Positions 1-11,363 are shown, counted from the first letter of the stretch. The stretch: 64,000 nucleotides of DNA from Spirodela intermedia (GCA_902729315.2 LR746272.1:7404827-7468826), one strand, 5' to 3'. Notes: generated by a model from the letters alone, not told the origin. Numbers and translations are program-made.

Positions 1-564
1 ACGGCGCCGATGACGGTGCTGGAGAAGAAACTCCTCTCCGCGGACGTCAGCAAGAGCCATGCCACACTACTCCTCCGCAGGAACAATGACGACGGGGAGG
101 AGGAGAGGAGCCCCATGGAGCTGCTACAGTTCATGACGGAGGCAGAGAAGACGTCGGCGGCTGCCAAGAACGGAGGGATGCCGGTGGTTCTGCTCGACAG
201 GAAGGGGGACGAGTATCCCGAGGCCAAGATTACGTACTTGCAGAGCATGGGAGCATACGCCGTCGCTGGTGAGTGGCTGAACGTCGTCTCTAACAACCAG
301 CTCCGCTGCGGGGACGTCGTCGACATCTACACCTTCCGGGTTCCGCCGCAGGCGGCGGCACCCTCATCCTCTTCGTCTCCGCCCCCAGCTTCTTCAGAGG
401 AAGGCAACGGCGGCGGCGGCACACATAGCGAGTGGAGGCTGGGCCTCGCCGTCTGTGCTCGGGTACCCGCCGACGAGATTGTGAGCAGGCGGCTCGCCAG
501 CTCCTGTGACAGCCAATGCGCGTTTGACAGGTCCAGCGTAAGCAGTGAGGAGTCCTATTGCTAG
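1..564 (+). CDS. B3-domain protein, 5' end outside window (gene A, left arm)
   Basis: The frame is open from base 1 and continues to a TAG at 562-564. The ATG at 10 is therefore probably internal: the residues just before it (T-A-P) line up with the same stretch inside neighbouring gene B. The protein has one plant B3 DNA-binding domain: LEKKLLSADVS opens it, LLDRKGDEY lies mid-domain, and EWLNVV..NNQLRCGDVVDIYTFR closes it, as in the At2g33720/REM-like B3 group. A Ser/Pro/Gly-rich linker and a short variable tail follow. It should be nuclear and bind DNA. It lies head-to-tail with gene B, and a truncated inverted copy is at 23569-23890. The B3 call is firm; the N-terminus and targets cannot be seen. 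Confidence 0.8.
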   Translation, partial: TAPMTVLEKKLLSADVSKSHATLLLRRNNDDGEEERSPMELLQFMTEAEKTSAAAKNGGMPVVLLDRKGDEYPEAKITYLQSMGAYAVAGEWLNVVSNNQLRCGDVVDIYTFRVPPQAAAPSSSSSPPPASSEEGNGGGGTHSEWRLGLAVCARVPADEIVSRRLASSCDSQCAFDRSSVSSEESYC

Positions 565-1306
565 GACGCGCGGCGGCCACCCCACAAACCATCGCCGCCT
601 CCGATGATCTTCTCCTTCTCCGATCATCCTCTTACATGACTGTGCATCGATCGGAACTACCACTTTCCGAAAGTGACAGTCTCTCTGATCTTTCCACAAC
701 AATAAAACTTGAATCATGAGGACGACGACCAATTCCTCCACGCGAACGATTAGTCCTGAATTGCTCTCCCCAACAATCAAACTTTGACATTCTTGATTGA
801 AATCCGATCGTTCTTCTGGATTGACTTTCTTGATGGTAAATGCGATCATCTAAATCGGAATTCTCGCCCATACAACATCGAGAAGCCGCCATTAATATTG
901 TCTTACACCTATGTTAGCAGTCGCTATTCACAATTTATGGGCCCAGGCGATCCCAGAGTCGGCAACTGGAAGAGAGGCCTTTCAGCTCCGGCAACACTCG
1001 GACTCTCTGTGGTCGGCTCGGACGTGCCTGAGGGACGAGGGAATTGGACTTTGGGTGGGTGGTCGCGACGGCGAACAGCTGCGCCATCGGCGGTGGAAGT
1101 GCTGAAGACGGGAAAACCCTTCGAGATGACCGTTTGGGTGGCGGCGGAGTGAATAACCATTCAGGAAACTGGTGCTCAGGGGGATGAGTGGTTGGGGTGC
1201 ACCCTGGGCCGGCGAGGTTTCCTATTCGACGGCACCAACTTGCCGGCCAGTTCTTCGGCTTTCCTTTCCCCGCTCCTTCTCTTCCCATCTGAATTCCCAT
1301 GGCGAG

Positions 1307-1315
1307 CTTATATAA
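1307..1315 (+). promoter_or_regulatory. TATA box of B3 gene B, left copy
   Basis: CTTATATAA lies 114 bases before the ATG at 1429. The same box sits at the equivalent place in the right-arm copy. An in-frame ATG at 1299 precedes this box, so the longest ORF here starts upstream of the likely transcript. Confidence 0.7.
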
Positions 1316-1428
1316 CCCGGCATGCATCTCCACTACGGTAATCACCGTTTCAGCGGGTTTCTTTCTGGCCCGTCTCTCTATCTCCATCTCTGCAAGCCCC
1401 TCTCTTCGTTCTTTGTCCTGGTGCAGTT

Positions 1429-2513
1429 ATGGCGGAGGGCATGACCAAGACGGCGAGGCACTCCTTCCCCCTGTTTGTGCCATAACCGATTCGCCCAATC
1501 CAGGTCCGTCGCAAGAGAAACCGGAGGACAAACGACGACTTCTGGCTCGAACTCACCCTCTCCACGTCTCCTCTCCTCCGCAAGGCCCCACGCGTTATCC
1601 CCCCTCCGTCGGCGGTCCGGAGAGCGGAGCAGGCGGGTTCGTCGGATGGCGGCAAAAACCTCTGCCTCGAGCTCTGCCTCTGGCCGCCTTCCGGCCTCAA
1701 AAGCGCCCCATCACAGATGACGGAGGAGGAGATGATCAGAAGCAGCGACACCGGGCACAGCCGCACCTCACCGGTCGTATGTCCTCCGTCGGCCTCCGGC
1801 GATACGAAGGTCCCGGAGGAGACGCTGCCCGGCGGGGATGGAGAGGCCCAGAGCCGGAGAGGGGGGTGGATGTGCGGGAAGTGGGAGAGGAAGGCAAAGA
1901 TGCCGCCTGGGAAGAAGAAGCAGAGGAAGAAAAGGCAGATATGAGCACCCCACCGACGACCATGGAGAAGAAGCTGAGGTCCATGAACGGGACTGTGCCT
2001 ATGCCGGTGCTGGGGAAGAAGCTCTGCGCCACCGACGTCAGCTCCGGCCACTGTCGGCTCCTCCTCGCGGAGAACAACGGAGACGAGGGCGAGCCCAAGC
2101 CCGAGGGGAGAGGTCCCGAGGTTCTGCTCGGCCTGCTGACGGACCCCGAGAAGGCGGCGGTGGCCGCCAAGAACGGGGGCCTGCCGGTGCTCCTGCTTGA
2201 CCGGTGGGGACGGGAGTATCGGGCGGCAAAGCTGAGGCTATGGCGTAGAAGCGACTCCTACGTCCTCCTGGGCAAGTGGATGGACTTCGTCCGCCAAAAC
2301 GAGCTCGACCCCGGCGACGTCATCGACGTCTACTTCTTCCGGCTTCCGTTCGCAGAGGAAGGCGACACCGCCGCTAGGGTGGGCCTGGTCATCTGCTCTC
2401 GAGTCCCCGAGGAGGAGGAGGAGAGGCGGCGGCGAGACGGCCCGGAGGCGAGGAAGTGGCGGCGCGAGGAGAAGGGGAACCAGATGAGGAAGCACAAGCG
2501 GCGCAGGTGTTAG
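1429..2513 (+). pseudogene. Broken copy of B3 gene B (stop at codon 19 plus a frameshift)
   Basis: The conserved start at 1429 (MAEGM) matches the start of the right-arm gene. Codon 19, CAA in the right copy, is TAA here (1483-1485). After the stop the ancestral frame continues (LELTL and LCLELCL motifs still readable) until a 1-base deletion near 1855-1866 moves it to the next frame. In that new frame the acidic stretch, the complete B3 domain and the basic tail run to the stop at 2511-2513. By eye about 27 of the last 178 residues differ from the right copy. An internal ATG at 1941 could still give a 190-residue B3 protein. The 404-residue ORF from 1299 joins promoter sequence, out-of-frame sequence and the B3 part, and should not be taken as the protein. 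There is also an in-frame insertion of about 27 bases near 1771. Confidence 0.75.
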
Positions 2514-3494
2514 AACCGCGAAGCCGCCAGCCAAACTCAAGAACCAGCGGCAGGATGCTGCCGCCATTGAGCCCAGTCTGTACCTCTGCATTCCTCTGTG
2601 TAGCTCTACCATTCGTCTTATTGATTTCTATAATTCAACCCCATCCAGTTTGCAGACCGAGCGAGAGAGGTGAGAGAGAGAGAGAGAGAGAGAACTTGGT
2701 TGGAGCCCGCGACGGTGATGGAGACATAGCATGCCTGGCTATTGCTTACGACCAACAGGGAGGCTTCGGAGGCAGCAACTGCTGGGTAGAGGGGAGGCTG
2801 GGCTCTCTCGTCATCTCTGTAATCTGGTACCCGCCGGTGGCGGCCCCAGAACCGGTAGCTCTTCCGATTGTCGTTGTACATGACACGCGGTCCAAACACT
2901 AACTCTCCGAATCTACAGTCTCTCCTACTTTGCTCCACGCAGAACGCTCGGATCATCAGAACGACGAATTAGCCCTCCACCCTTACGATTAGGATCGAAA
3001 TACAATTTTCTTCGATGAAGTCCGATCTTCCTTCTTCATCTTTTCACGTACGGAAATTTCAAGGTACAAAAAACAAAGTTATACAAGATGAACAACCGAT
3101 TCGCCTTAAGAACGGGTGAAAAACCCCCCCGCTATCAAGCACGTCTCTCTCCGGTGCCACAGAGGACTGCTCCCTGTTCGTCTCCACACCCTCTTCGGCA
3201 GCTTCACCCCCATGAACCCATCTCAGGGCCCTCAATCCCTCTCCCAGGTGGATACTCCACATCCTCCGAAGAGGGCGAGAGACGAAGATAGCACATCTCA
3301 TCCCAAGAAAGATCCGGAGTTTGGAGAGAACATCGGGCAGAGGCCATTAAAAATCGCGACTGAAAGCCACCAAAAACATGACCCACAGAGAAGGAGAAGT
3401 CGATCCTCAGATAACTTGGGATCGAAACGAGAGAGCTGACAACTCGCGGTTTGGTGAAGACAGGGAGAGGCATCTGAAGAAGGGTGATACTCGC
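2514..3494. other. Convergent 3' flanks of B3 gene B and RACK1
   Basis: Up to about 2700 this is still duplicated-arm sequence, ending in a (GA)n tract at 2674-2692. From there to 3494 it is the likely 3'UTR and flank of RACK1, which is read from the other strand. Short ORFs here have no recognisable motif. I see no other gene. Confidence 0.5.
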
Positions 3495-4869
3495 CTAGTA
3501 GGCGCGGTTGACGCCCCACACCCTGATGACGCCGTCGGTGTACCCGGTGAAGAGGGTGCTCCCGTCCGAGCTCCAGCTCATGCTGGTGCAGTACAGCATC
3601 TGCAGGGAAGAGCAGAGAATGAAAGAAGATTATCGTGTAGTCCACACAGTTGATCCATGGTTTATGGGGAGGGGGGAATAAAGGCCACAAGACACTCCAT
3701 TCCCATAGGTCTGAGTAAGAAATCCGTCCAGAAAATTTTAAAACCCAGATTGTCATCAAAGGGCGATACGATGTTGTTCATGGTGTTCGCACTACAAGAC
3801 TTTAGCATCAGCAGATTACTCAAAAACAATCTCAACAAGTATCTATGACTAAATAATTACTACATGAACAATAAGCCTAGGTGGTCGCATTTAGAGGAAA
3901 ATGCAAGATGAGTTGCGATCCTGATTCTATCCAATCTATAGAGGGCACGATGCAAGATGAGCTTTGCTGTTCGCAATAGGTGACAAGAGGGCGGCATACC
4001 TGGTTCTTGCCGGTGGTCACTTCAGGTCTGAGTTCCTGGACAATGACCTTGCTCTCGAGATCCCAGATCTTAATGCTATCCTGGGTGGCTGCGCAGAGCC
4101 AGTATCGGTTGGGGCTGAAGCAGAGGCCATGGATGATGGAACCAGCGTCGAGAGAGTAGAGTTTCTTTCCCTCTGCCAAGTCCCAGAGGAGCGTGACCCC
4201 GTCTTTGCCGCCGCTGGCGCACAGAGAGCCGTCGGGGCTGACCGCGACGGTGTTGACGTACCCGCCGTGGCCGGTGAGGGTGTACCTCAGCTTGCAGTTG
4301 CTGAGGTTCCAGACCTTGACTGTCCGGTCCCAGGAGGCAGAGACGATGGTGGGGACGAAGGTGTTTGGGCTGAAGCGGACGCAGCTGACCCAGTTCGTGT
4401 GGCTATCGCCATCCTGGATGGTATATTTGCACTCTCCTATGGTGTTCCAGAGCTTAATGGTGCGGTCGCGGGCGGCGGAGACTATCTGCCGGTTGTCGAC
4501 GGAGAAGGCAACGGAGAGAACGTCTTTACTGTGGCTGACGAAACGACGGGTGGTGGCACCGGTGTTGAGGTCCCACAGGCGCAGCTCGCCGTCCCACGAT
4601 CCAGAGAGGGCGAACTGTCCGTCGGAGCTGAGGACAACGTCCTGCACGAAATGGGAGTGCCCCGTGAGGCGACGGCGCGGCACGCCGTAGTTGGTGGAGC
4701 CGCCGCCTTCAGCGGAGAGCCCCGAGTCCTTGGTGAGGTGCCAGACGAGGATGGACTTATCCCTGGAAGAGGACACGATCATGTCCGAGTTGTCAATCGG
4801 AGTGGCAATGGCGGTCACCATGTCTGTGTGGCCCTTCATGACGCCCTTCAGCACGATCGTCTCCGCCAT
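3495..4869 (-). CDS. RACK1: RACK1 (receptor for activated C kinase 1), 40S ribosomal WD40 scaffold
   Basis: Two exons: 4869-4000 (290 codons, ATG at 4867-4869) and 3599-3495, with a 400-base GT-AG intron in phase 0. The product is 324 residues, close to the usual plant length of about 327. A seven-bladed WD40 propeller is visible: repeated GH..V and [46 protein letters not shown], and a last blade in exon 2 ending GVIRVWG. The conserved R36-D37-K38 ribosome-contact motif is present. RACK1 sits on the 40S head near the mRNA exit and scaffolds kinase and G-protein signalling. The single late intron is the usual plant arrangement. The reading frame extends upstream of the ATG only because the 5'UTR has no stop; homology and a TATA box at 4960-4966 fix the start. 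Confidence 0.96.
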
Positions 4870-4954
4870 TGCTGCTCTCCTGCTGATCTGCGGAGCCGGC
4901 ACACCTAGCCTCTCAAGAGTATCGCAGAAGAGGAAGGAGACGAATTTGGAGCGG

Positions 4955-5100
4955 TCCAAATTTATAGTCTTGAAACTAGGGTTTGGGAAGTCGGGTCTCA
5001 TCCCCGTTGAATTCCTTCTTATGGGCCCTCCATCGGGCTTCATTTACTGGGCGGGCCTCTTTCTAACTCTCTCTCTCTCTCTTGCTCTCTCGCTCGCTCG
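4955..5100 (-). promoter_or_regulatory. RACK1 promoter: TATA box, telo-box, site II-like motifs
   Basis: Reading on the minus strand there is TATAAAT (4960-4966), about 90 bases before the ATG. Just upstream is a telo-box AAACCCTA (4977-4984), then TGGGC-type site II elements (5022-5027 and 5048-5052). A pyrimidine-rich 5'UTR follows the TATA box. This set is typical of plant ribosomal-protein and translation genes. A CT/GA tract (about 5069-5097) sits between it and the copia LTR. Confidence 0.75.
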
Positions 5101-5166
5101 CCCGCTCAGTGGAGGATCCCAGTTCCTTCCACCGCTATCTCTACGAGTAAACTCCCCAGTTTCCCT

Positions 5167-5279
5167 TGTTGAATAGGGAGAAAGTGGGAGAGGAAAAGTG
5201 GGTTTCATTCAAGTAATCCATGCCCTCCCCTTAGGAACGTTATAGAATAATGCCCTTGAACAAAATGAGCCAAATGGCA
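5167..5279 (-). repeat. 3' LTR of the first copia element
   Basis: A 113-bp copy starting TG and ending CA on the plus strand. It is directly repeated at 11228-11363. It lies 298 bp upstream of the RACK1 ATG. Confidence 0.75.
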
Positions 5280-5289
5280 TTCCCCAAAA

Positions 5290-6230
5290 GCTGGAACATC
5301 ATAGAGATCTCTCATGTTCAACTTGGAGTGAATAATCTTTAGTTGACGATGAAGAAGTGACTTGGTAAAAATATTTGTCAATTATTCATCTGTAGATAAG
5401 GTGTATAAATGTTCTAAGACATAACAATATCTCTAATAAAATGACAATGCACTTCTACATATTTTCTGGCATAGAAATATTAAAATATTAAAGAATAAAT
5501 ATCACCTAGTAGTGTGAAATATGAGCTATGGCTCTGTACTCATATTTAACATTGGATCCTGAAATAACACTTTACTTTTTGCAGTGTCAAGTAACAAGGT
5601 TACTTTCAAGGTATAGAGAAAAAATTTGTAGTGGACGTCAAGACTAGTATAATCTATATTAGATTAGTCCCATACATTAATGTGCACACGAATCTTAGAA
5701 TAAAGACTATTTCATGGTAACAATTTCAGATATCTATGTACTTGACAAACTCCAGCCTATGTTGCAAAAGCTAACTCAATCATCTAACTACAAAAGTAAT
5801 GTCAAGCTATGTGACTGTCAAGTATAAGAGTTTTCAAAATAAGATTTCAATAATACATCACATCCAGAAACTAGTAACTACCAAACTAGCTAAGTGGAAG
5901 TTATAGGTCAAGAAGAATAATAGCAAGCCTCTAGTTGATGATATTCATCTCAAGAAAAAAAATTAAGAACATACATCTTTTGAGAGAGAGTCAGACCATC
6001 ATCAATGTGGCTGGCCTCAATATTAAGGAAATAACTAATAGTGTTAAGTTCCTTGATAACAAATTGAGAGTGTATGAATTCTTTTACTACCATTATACCA
6101 TCTTGATCATTGCTTGTGAGTAAAATATTATCAACATACATAGTTATAATCATAAAACAAGAAGAATGTACTGTAAAAATAAAATGATCACATGAAGATT
6201 GTATAAATCTAAATTGTTTTACTGCCCTAC
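5290..6230 (-). pseudogene. Copia reverse transcriptase / RNase H remnant
   Basis: The minus strand at 5950-6153 reads MYVDNILLTSND (decayed YVDD catalytic box, last D changed to N), then FIHSQFVIKELN and YFLNIEASH..DGLTLSQ, the standard copia RT tail. At about 5290-5395 it reads STDE.LTNIFTKSL and then a MRDLYDV-like end, the C-terminus of copia RNase H. Frames are interrupted by stops between these parts. Confidence 0.8.
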
Positions 6231-7084
6231 TAAATCTATTGAACTAAATACAAGGTCTTTGCTTCAATACATTAATAAATATGTTGAGTTTGTAGACTTT
6301 TGACCACTTCTCAAAGAGTTACATCATATAAGAATCATTTCTAATATTAGGTTGTAGAATCTTTCTATAAGAATTCAACACAATTTAAAGTAAAAAGTTC
6401 AATTGACTATAGAAAAAGTCTTAAAATCATCAACACTATACGTTTGTGTAAAGTCTTTGACCAGCAATTGAGTTTTGTATTTTCAATAGATCAATTCAAT
6501 AGTATTTGAGGCTAAAGACCTACCCACACATGAAGCCAACTTATCCATCTAAAAGCAATGGACAAAACAAAGCACAATCAAACATGTAAAGAGACAAAGG
6601 AAAATAAACTTTACTACCAAAAATGATGATGAGACTTAATTTATAAGAAAATATATATTAAGTAAATCATCAGTCCAATAAGATGAAAAATATTCATTTA
6701 ACATATAATAGGGCATGCCACATAAAGAAATGACATAACCTACATTTTGTTACATCATTTTACTAAGATGTTGAATACATGAAGTTTGATGAAGTATTCC
6801 TAATAACTTGAAGAAAGTGGAGAAGTCATTTTTTACAAACTTGAAACAATCTTCACTTCTAAATGCACAAATAAAATTTGAATACTAAGTTTATATTTTT
6901 GAGAAAAGGTTTTCAATAGTTACATGAATTTCAAAGTTCTCCTTAAACATATAAACCCAAGATATCTTGGTACAATCATCAGCTAAAATTAAATAATAAT
7001 GAAAACTCTTAACTTTGAATTTAACAAAAATATAATAGATTATTAAGTACTCAAGAAAAATAAATAATTTCTCTTTTATTGACT

Positions 7085-7140
7085 AGAAAAAGAAAAGAAG
7101 ACATGATAATTGTCAAGTTGACATGCTTCACACTTCAAGG
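7085..7140 (-). pseudogene. Copia integrase zinc-finger remnant
   Basis: The minus strand reads LKCEACQLDNYHVFFSFS, a decayed version of the C..CQL.K...SF motif at the pre-integrase/integrase boundary of copia Pol. Its position upstream of RT fits an int-RT-RH order. Confidence 0.65.
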
Positions 7141-8209
7141 ACTCAACATAGTATATATGGGAACTGTAATGAAAGACCATTATGCTAGGGTGATTGAAGC
7201 AAAGATGAAGTTATAGAGTGTTGTGAGTAACACAAAAAGATGACAAGTATTAGGATGAGAGAAAAAGATAGTACAAACCATCTCACACAAATCCTCCACT
7301 AATATGCTTTTAAGTTTGAGAGATCTTGCAAGACAAAAAAATACTTGTAAAAAATAACTTGAAAATCAAGAGACCTTGTTATTTGACTAATAGGCAATAG
7401 ACTTATAGAAAACTTGGGTGAACATAATATTGGTGAGATATAGACAGCTAAAAATTAAAAGTTTTCAATTTACCAAGACAAGTGATAGAAAATAGTGATC
7501 AATTAGCAACATGCACACAGAAAGATATAAATAGAGATTGTAGTGACTCAAAGAAAAATACATTATAAGTGATCTATGATGACATGACAGAATTTGTGAT
7601 GTAATTAGAATCCCAAAGACTTATAGAAAGAACATTAATATTTGACTAACCAAAAACTAAGGCACTAATAGAGGAGAGGATAAGGTTTATCTACATAACC
7701 ATTATTCTCATTGAGACTTTGTCTACCATACTCTTCTCAAGAAAATGATAACCTTGATTGACTCTTTTATACTAGTTGATACTTATTTCCTTAGGGTATT
7801 GTACATTCACTTAGATAGCAATATTTGACCCAACATTAGTCAAAATAATAGTTAGTTATATGATAGTGCTCATAGAACCATCTATCTCTTTCATGGCCCC
7901 TACTAAGGTGTAGGATTGATGCCCTCTCTCTATGTTGGAAGATGCTTATTTACTTCATCTTCTAATTGTACTCATAGTTGAAGAATTTGATTAAGTAATG
8001 GGGTTACATTTTAAACTAATGTGTACCTGTTGTTGTGTTTAAATACTCATTATTTAACAATATTTATAATGAAGACTTAATAAAATATTAGTATAGATGT
8101 AAGTCTCAAGTTGAACATAGAGCTATTGATTAATTTGTCATGAAAACTAATTTAGTTTATAAATATAGTGATTTTAATATTTTATCATTATTTAATAGAA
8201 ATAAGAAAA

Positions 8210-8580
8210 TAAAAAGGTGAGGTGAGAAGAATAAAAGAAGAAAAATAGAGAAGGAAAATAGAGAGAGAAGAGAGAGCTCTCACAAAAGAGAGAGAGAGAG
8301 AGAGAAGAAATCTCTCACAAAAGAGAGAGAAAGGGAGAGAAGGAGAGAAATCTCACATGAGATGGAGAGAGAGAAATGGCTCATGAGAGAGAGGGAGGGA
8401 GATCAATTGAGAGAGAGAAAGAAAGAAAGATATAGAATAAGAGAACTCACGTGAGATAGAGAGAGAGAAACATCTTGCAAGAGAGAGAGAGAGAAAGGAG
8501 AAAGGGAGAGAAGAAGATCTCACAAGAGATAAGGAGAAAAGAAGAGATCTCATGAGAGAAGAGAGAGAATAAGACGATAA
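8210..8580 (+). repeat. Purine-rich GA minisatellite
   Basis: About 370 bases are almost entirely A and G on the plus strand. Imperfect units joining GAGAGAGA blocks with TCTCACAAAAGAG or CTCATGAGAG are repeated several times. ORFs through it are low-complexity artefacts. Confidence 0.85.
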
Positions 8581-11227
8581 TAAAGAAAGAGAGAAATATG
8601 ATTAAGCTATTTTCATGGTGATCATAGTTTTAAAAGAATGTGTGCTCAAGAATTCACACACTTGACATGAGGTCAGTTGTGAATGTTTACACCTTATTTT
8701 AATAGTTCAACTCTCATTAATCTATTTTTAATCTCACTGATTTTACATTCAAAAATAGAAAGATACTTGTTATTTGAGAAATGTTAGGAACACAAATATG
8801 TTGAGATTTAACTGTAAATATTAATGAAAAATAAGTTTGACACAATCTTAACTTGATCTTAAATGAGTTTGAGCAGATTCAACAAAAGAATGAAGATCAT
8901 TCATCATGTTTTTACTAAGTTCTACTCATTTCTATCATATATGTATGAAATAGAAATAACTTACCATAAAATGTAAATAAATATTGAAAGCACATAAATA
9001 AATAAAATAAATAAATAAAAAAGAATAGTCCAAGTTTAATCTACCTCCTAGTCAATTGAAGACATCGTGTGATAACTTAGTTTCATCTAAATGTGCCACA
9101 CTATATTAGAAGTCACAAAAATATCATTTGAAAGTGTTGTGCAACTTGCTAGAGAGATCCACTGAAAAAAGGGGTTGATCACACTATCACCGTCATCTAG
9201 GGGGAGAAGGGATGAGCTGACCACTTGCTATAGACCTTGAGAGTAGTCAAAAGAGAAAGGAATGAACTCGTTGATTGTCAGAAGCATTGATCGTGCAAAA
9301 GGAGGAAAGAATGAATTACCATATTTGCAACTATTGTCAGAATTTTAAAGATAATTAATAAGATCTATTTTACCAGATAATAATCGATTATTATCTTAAT
9401 ATCTTTGATGGGATACATGTGATAGCTTAAGTTCTCGATATTGTGGTACTTTACAAGCCACTAGATCAGATATGCTTGGTCACGTGGCACATTGAGCGAT
9501 GTAGGATTAACCCACCACAAACCACTTATTACCACATAAGTTGTTTATATCTCTAGTAACATGGTGCCTCCTTAGTTGTTAGATCATCACTTATGATCAC
9601 GTGCATGCTAAGTGGTGTCAAATTCACGAACCACCAATGGATTGCTTTACTCACTAAACACTACTGGATGACACTACACTCTATATGGCTGCCCTGAAAC
9701 ACACGACAAACCTTAGTCTCACATTGAAAATATTTTGATGATTAAGCTGAATATAAATCAAAGTTACAGCCTTTTAGTAGAGATCCTTTCTCCCAAAATA
9801 AAAGAATATCCAAGACTGAGGAAGGTCAAAAGATGATCTACCCTCATGTGACTCACATGTATATGACACTCCTTGCTCCACAATTAGTTGACCATCAGGA
9901 TGTGGTAGGGAAATGACACACACATACACAAAGCAAGTCCTTCGTCACTCTAGCCCAACTCATGGCTTCCTCAATCTTGGTCCACCCACTCAACCGCAAC
10001 ACTCCTCTAAGTCAACTACTGACTTGTTAGTAGGTGGCGATAGTTTTATATTTTATTCTTTTATTTTTTCTAAAATAATCAAAAAAAATCAATGTATTTC
10101 AACTTCAAACTTTTACAATTAACATTATATTTCTATATTTATTCTACAAGCTAACGCACAAAAAATAAAATAAACCTAATTAAAACACAAAAATCAAGCT
10201 TTAACATAAGCAAAAGTAGGAATCTACTTGTGTCATCAATTGATCTTACATCACTTTATACTCATGGCCAAGAGCTATTAAGAAATATTGACTACATAAC
10301 CCCTCATTGTTTGCATCCTAGTATTATTAGTCATGACATATTGCTAAATGTATTGCACTTCCTACAAGTTCTTCAAAAAGCTATTACATTCTACCAACAT
10401 CTTGATTTTTTTCTTGAAAGTGCTGATTTGCTCAATTATCTTATGAAAACATAAAAATATGAGATTCTTGTGGGAATGAATCTCATGTAGCACTTTCCTT
10501 GCCTTATTTGTCAATGAATATGATACAACTTTCTTCGCAATTAATTATTTCACATTATTCAACATACAATCAGCTACCTAGTCATTTTCAACTTCTAAAT
10601 CTTCACTCTTCTTTTTAGCTCATCCTTTCCAGGGACATATTTCTTCTTATGAGATCTAATAAATCATACAAAGAAAGTGGACTCAAAAAGAAAATTAATA
10701 CAATTGAGTTTGTTAGTGTTACCTTACATATAATGAGAGGTGCTTGTGGTCTTGGAATGCCTTATAGTCTCTAGAGAAAACATTTTCCTCTTCTATCCCT
10801 ATATGACTTGATAGGATAATATGTTAGAAATACTTGGTCAATTATTTTGAGTAAAATGCTAAAATGAAATTTCAAAGAAAATATAACAATCAATAAATGA
10901 GCAATCATTACATAAAGATGTCATTGGAGACTAGATGATGAAGATAGATCATAGGTATTCGAATCTCCATAGAAAAATAGGATTTTTGAATGGATTTTAG
11001 ACACCTCAGTAGGTTATTGAGAAGCTGTGACATCTTCCACCATTGAAAAGATGATGTTGAAGAAGGAATTTCTACTAAAAAATAGAGTGGAGAGATCCTC
11101 CTACCTGAAAGGATCTTCTACCAATGATAGTGATTACTCTAGTGATTTCTACAAGGACAATAGAGGAATAAAGTGGTGGTGGTTGCTAATCTACCTTCTG
11201 GTAACATATCATCATGTTCTAATACTA
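8581..11227. other. AT-rich interior of the copia element, unclassified
   Basis: No recognisable coding motif. Two loosely similar stretches containing CACGTG-like and CCACCA words occur at about 9450-9530 and 9580-9640. The ORFs at 9913-10122 and 10230-10454 show no known domain. This probably combines decayed gag with a nested insertion whose ends I could not find. Confidence 0.35.
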
Positions 11228-11363
11228 TGTTCAATAGAGAGAAAGAGGGAGAGGAAAACTCAATTTCATTCAAGCAATGTGTCAACTTCCCTTATGGTTA
11301 AACATCTTAACCTTAAGTATATATTTTATAATTATGCCCTTGAGGTAAATGAGCCAAATAACA
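11228..11363 (-). repeat. 5' LTR of the first copia element
   Basis: A 136-bp diverged direct repeat of 5167-5279. It keeps the core GAGAGGAAAA and CATTCAAG and the end GAGCCAAAT..CA. Confidence 0.75.

Larger units (their letters stand above)
247..2700 (+). repeat. Left arm of a large inverted duplication
   Basis: The reverse complement of about 21460-23890 matches this segment through the end of gene A, the A-B spacer (including the conserved stretch around 905-1020), the gene B promoter, gene B and its 3' flank up to the GA-rich tract near 2674-2692. Both coding and non-coding parts match, so this is a segmental copy and not just related genes. Gene order is A then B in this arm and B then A on the minus strand in the other. 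The inner endpoint lies at the GA/CT tract. The outer endpoint is near base 247, where gene A loses its match. Confidence 0.85.
5167..11363 (-). mobile_element. Decayed full-length Ty1/copia retrotransposon
   Basis: The ends are short direct repeats starting TGTT[GC]AATAG and ending CCAAAT..CA (5167-5279 and 11228-11363). On the minus strand a polypurine tract (CTTTTGGGGA) abuts the 3' LTR at 5280-5290. A degenerate initiator-Met primer-binding site (TAGTATTAGAAC, compare TGGTATCAGAGC) abuts the 5' LTR at 11216-11227. The flanks TCCCT (5162-5166) and CCCCT (11364-11368) match at 4 of 5 bases, as an old target-site duplication would. Integrase, RT and RNase H remnants follow in copia order on the minus strand. 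The stretch between the PBS and integrase (about 7.2-11.2 kb) is too long for gag alone, so further insertions are likely between about 8 and 10.7 kb. All frames are broken. Confidence 0.8.

Noticed and set aside
1299-1428. ATG at 1299 as the start of a long B3 protein
   Set aside because: It lies upstream of the TATA box (1307-1315), the equivalent reading frame is not kept in the intact copy, and the conserved start is at 1429.
3116-3439. Plus-strand ORF with Arg/Ser-rich C-terminus as a gene
   Set aside because: It overlaps the 3'UTR side of RACK1, has no recognised domain, and has no promoter or splice context.
3964-4908. 314-residue plus-strand ORF opposite RACK1
   Set aside because: GC-rich shadow of the RACK1 coding strand.
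8353-8553. Ser/Leu-rich ORF as a signal or membrane protein
   Set aside because: Translation of the GA/CT minisatellite.
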